42,077 bases of DNA from JAEZRQ01 sp049294415 (lineage in GTDB: Bacteria; Patescibacteriota; Patescibacteriia; Patescibacteriales; UBA12465), in the NCBI GenBank assembly GCA_049294415.1, contig JBAQCS010000060.1, positions 1-42,077 of the forward strand, written 5' to 3'. Each line of letters starts with the position of its first letter. Position 1 is the stretch's first letter. Made by a program: the position numbers and the translations under genes. The notes below the pieces were generated by a model. The model saw only the letters and a program-made list of their open reading frames with translations, was not told the origin of the DNA and searched no databases. This document shows, piece after piece, positions 41,146 through 42,077 of this stretch.

Positions 41146-41712
41146 TTATTCCAAATTTTTAAGTATTTCTATGATGCCTATTTTCTTCTCCGCCGAACAA
41201 TAAACAATTGAGTGGTAGCCAATAATTTCTTTAATCTTAATTATTTGCTTAGCATAATCAGCTTTTTTTATTTTATCAACCTTATTAGCGACAATCAAAA
41301 TATCTTTACCGTGAGCTTCTAGTGCTTCTAATATTTCCAAATCATCTTTCGTTGGCCCCACCTTAGCATCAATAATTAAAATGACTTTTTTTTGTTTAAT
41401 ACCCGAAACAAAAAAATACCAGTTAACTAGATTTTCAATGTCCTGTCTAACGGTTTTTGGTAATTTAGCATAACCATAACCTGGTAAATCAATTAAATAA
41501 AAAGAGTTGTTAATAAGAAATAGGTTGATTTGTTGAGTGCGACCAGGAAAAGAACTAGTTTTAGCTAGTCCTTTTTGAGAGGTTAGAGCGTTAATTAAGC
41601 TAGATTTACCCACATTAGAACGGCCAATAAAGGCGACCTGTTCCCTGCCATCTTGAAAAATAGGGTCATTTTCTAGCGCACTTTTGATAAATTCGGCTGA
41701 TTTGATAGTCAT
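41146..41712 (-). CDS. engB: Ribosome-biogenesis GTPase EngB/YsxC/YihA
   Basis: The 188-residue protein is close to the family length of about 195. The GTP-binding motifs are in order: G1 GRSNVGKSS (residues about 30-38), G2 Thr in FPGRTQQ, G3 DLPGYGYAK, G4 NKVD and G5 SAEK. The family acts in large-subunit assembly and is usually essential. The N-terminal AEFIKSALENDPIFQDG matches the family's start, supporting the ATG at 41712. The gene is single, divergent from the HD-domain gene, and followed at once by a terminator. Confidence 0.97.
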   Translation of the reverse strand: MTIKSAEFIKSALENDPIFQDGREQVAFIGRSNVGKSSLINALTSQKGLAKTSSFPGRTQQINLFLINNSFYLIDLPGYGYAKLPKTVRQDIENLVNWYFFVSGIKQKKVILIIDAKVGPTKDDLEILEALEAHGKDILIVANKVDKIKKADYAKQIIKIKEIIGYHSIVYCSAEKKIGIIEILKNLE

Positions 41713-41812
41713 GCAATAAGCTTAACATCATAATGCTTTAGGGGCAATATGCTTGACAAAGGTAGTCTTAAACCTCAAACTTAAGGATAATTGAACCTTA
41801 AAAAACAATAGC

Positions 41813-42077
41813 ATGGAAACAAGTCTATTTTATCCTTTGGAGGTACCCAGCTATTGTAAGCCTACAGTAGCTAAAATTATTAACGGTTTATACGAAATTC
41901 CTCGAACTGGTTTTAGAGATCGCGGAGTTCTAAACCCTGAAACCGTTGGCCAGCATGTAGACTCTTCTCTTAAACTGGCCCAAAAGCTATTTCCTGATAG
42001 ATGGAGAGTTTTTTTAATGTTAAAAATTCATGATTGGCCAGAATTTTTTTTGAAGTTTGATCCTAGAACAGATCATC
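41813..42077 (+). CDS. HD-domain phosphohydrolase (3' partial)
   Basis: An open frame from the ATG at 41813 reaches the end of the window (88 codons seen). The pattern LYEIPRTGFRDRGV, then NPETVGQHVDSSLKLAQKL, then MLKIHDWPE matches the HD_3/YfbR-like group of metal-dependent phosphohydrolases, some of which are 5'-deoxynucleotidases. The first metal-binding His is in GQH and the paired His-Asp in IHDWPE. The usual AEH is GQH here, but the histidine is kept. A TTGACA at 41753-41758 has no good -10 at 17 bases; GATAAT at 41786-41791 is another candidate. The substrate is unknown and the C-terminal half is outside the window. Confidence 0.8.
   Translation, partial: METSLFYPLEVPSYCKPTVAKIINGLYEIPRTGFRDRGVLNPETVGQHVDSSLKLAQKLFPDRWRVFLMLKIHDWPEFFLKFDPRTDH

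Noticed and set aside
41713..41812. Promoter built on TTGACA at 41753-41758
   Set aside because: No acceptable -10 occurs at 16-18 bases, and the GATAAT at 41786 is too far away; left as an uncertain note.
1..42077. Alternative genetic code with UGA read as glycine, known in some Patescibacteria
   Set aside because: The long conserved genes read through in the standard code without internal TGA, and a TGA is used as the stop of the winged-helix gene in a normal ATGA overlap.

Overview
The window looks like a low-GC (roughly one third G+C, by eye) fragment of a Patescibacteria/CPR-type bacterium, perhaps a Parcubacteria-like lineage. The reasons are a DUF4012 membrane protein, a VWA surface protein with a pilin-like segment, shortened UvrA/UvrB/UvrC, a standalone rplJ-rplL operon, few Shine-Dalgarno sequences, tight TAATATG or ATGA gene junctions, and very large secreted repeat proteins. 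The standard code fits: TGA acts as a stop and does not interrupt the long reading frames. The lineage is inference; no rRNA gene is present to settle it.

Layout. 1-171: 3' end of a plus-strand surface-protein gene, then a bidirectional terminator. 226-2633 (-): winged-helix regulator plus DUF4012 protein. 2671-5022 (+): PP2C-like/TM/propeller protein, divergent from the regulator. 5091-6200 (-): rplJ-rplL behind a structured leader resembling the L10 leader, with an overlapping terminator. 6281-28058 (-): a signalling island of about 22 kb. 28223-35094 (-): MFS transporter, uvrB, uvrA and uvrC. 35163-36617 (-): ABC-F ATPase. 36730-41011 (-): VWA surface protein and a cysteine-repeat membrane protein. 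41146-41712 (-): engB GTPase. 41813-end (+): start of an HD-domain phosphohydrolase.

The signalling island is the most unusual part. It holds two consecutive minus-strand gene sets. The first is: family-3 solute-binding protein, response regulator, XylF-like binding protein, HAMP histidine kinase, and three more response regulators. The second is: a 273-residue membrane protein, a giant protein of about 3189 residues, then histidine kinase, response regulator, histidine kinase, response regulator. There are three histidine kinases and six stand-alone receiver proteins, with no DNA-binding or enzymatic output domain and no ABC permease or ATPase next to the binding proteins. I infer that membrane-tethered binding proteins, and possibly the giant surface protein, feed extracellular information to the kinases. 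The output is not visible here.

The giant protein and the 273-residue protein share the same two ends (N-terminal membrane module; C-terminal Ig-like module plus TM). They differ by an insertion of about 2900 residues made of Ig-like repeats, including three super-repeats of 671-672 codons. The pair looks like a short and a long version of one membrane-spanning design.
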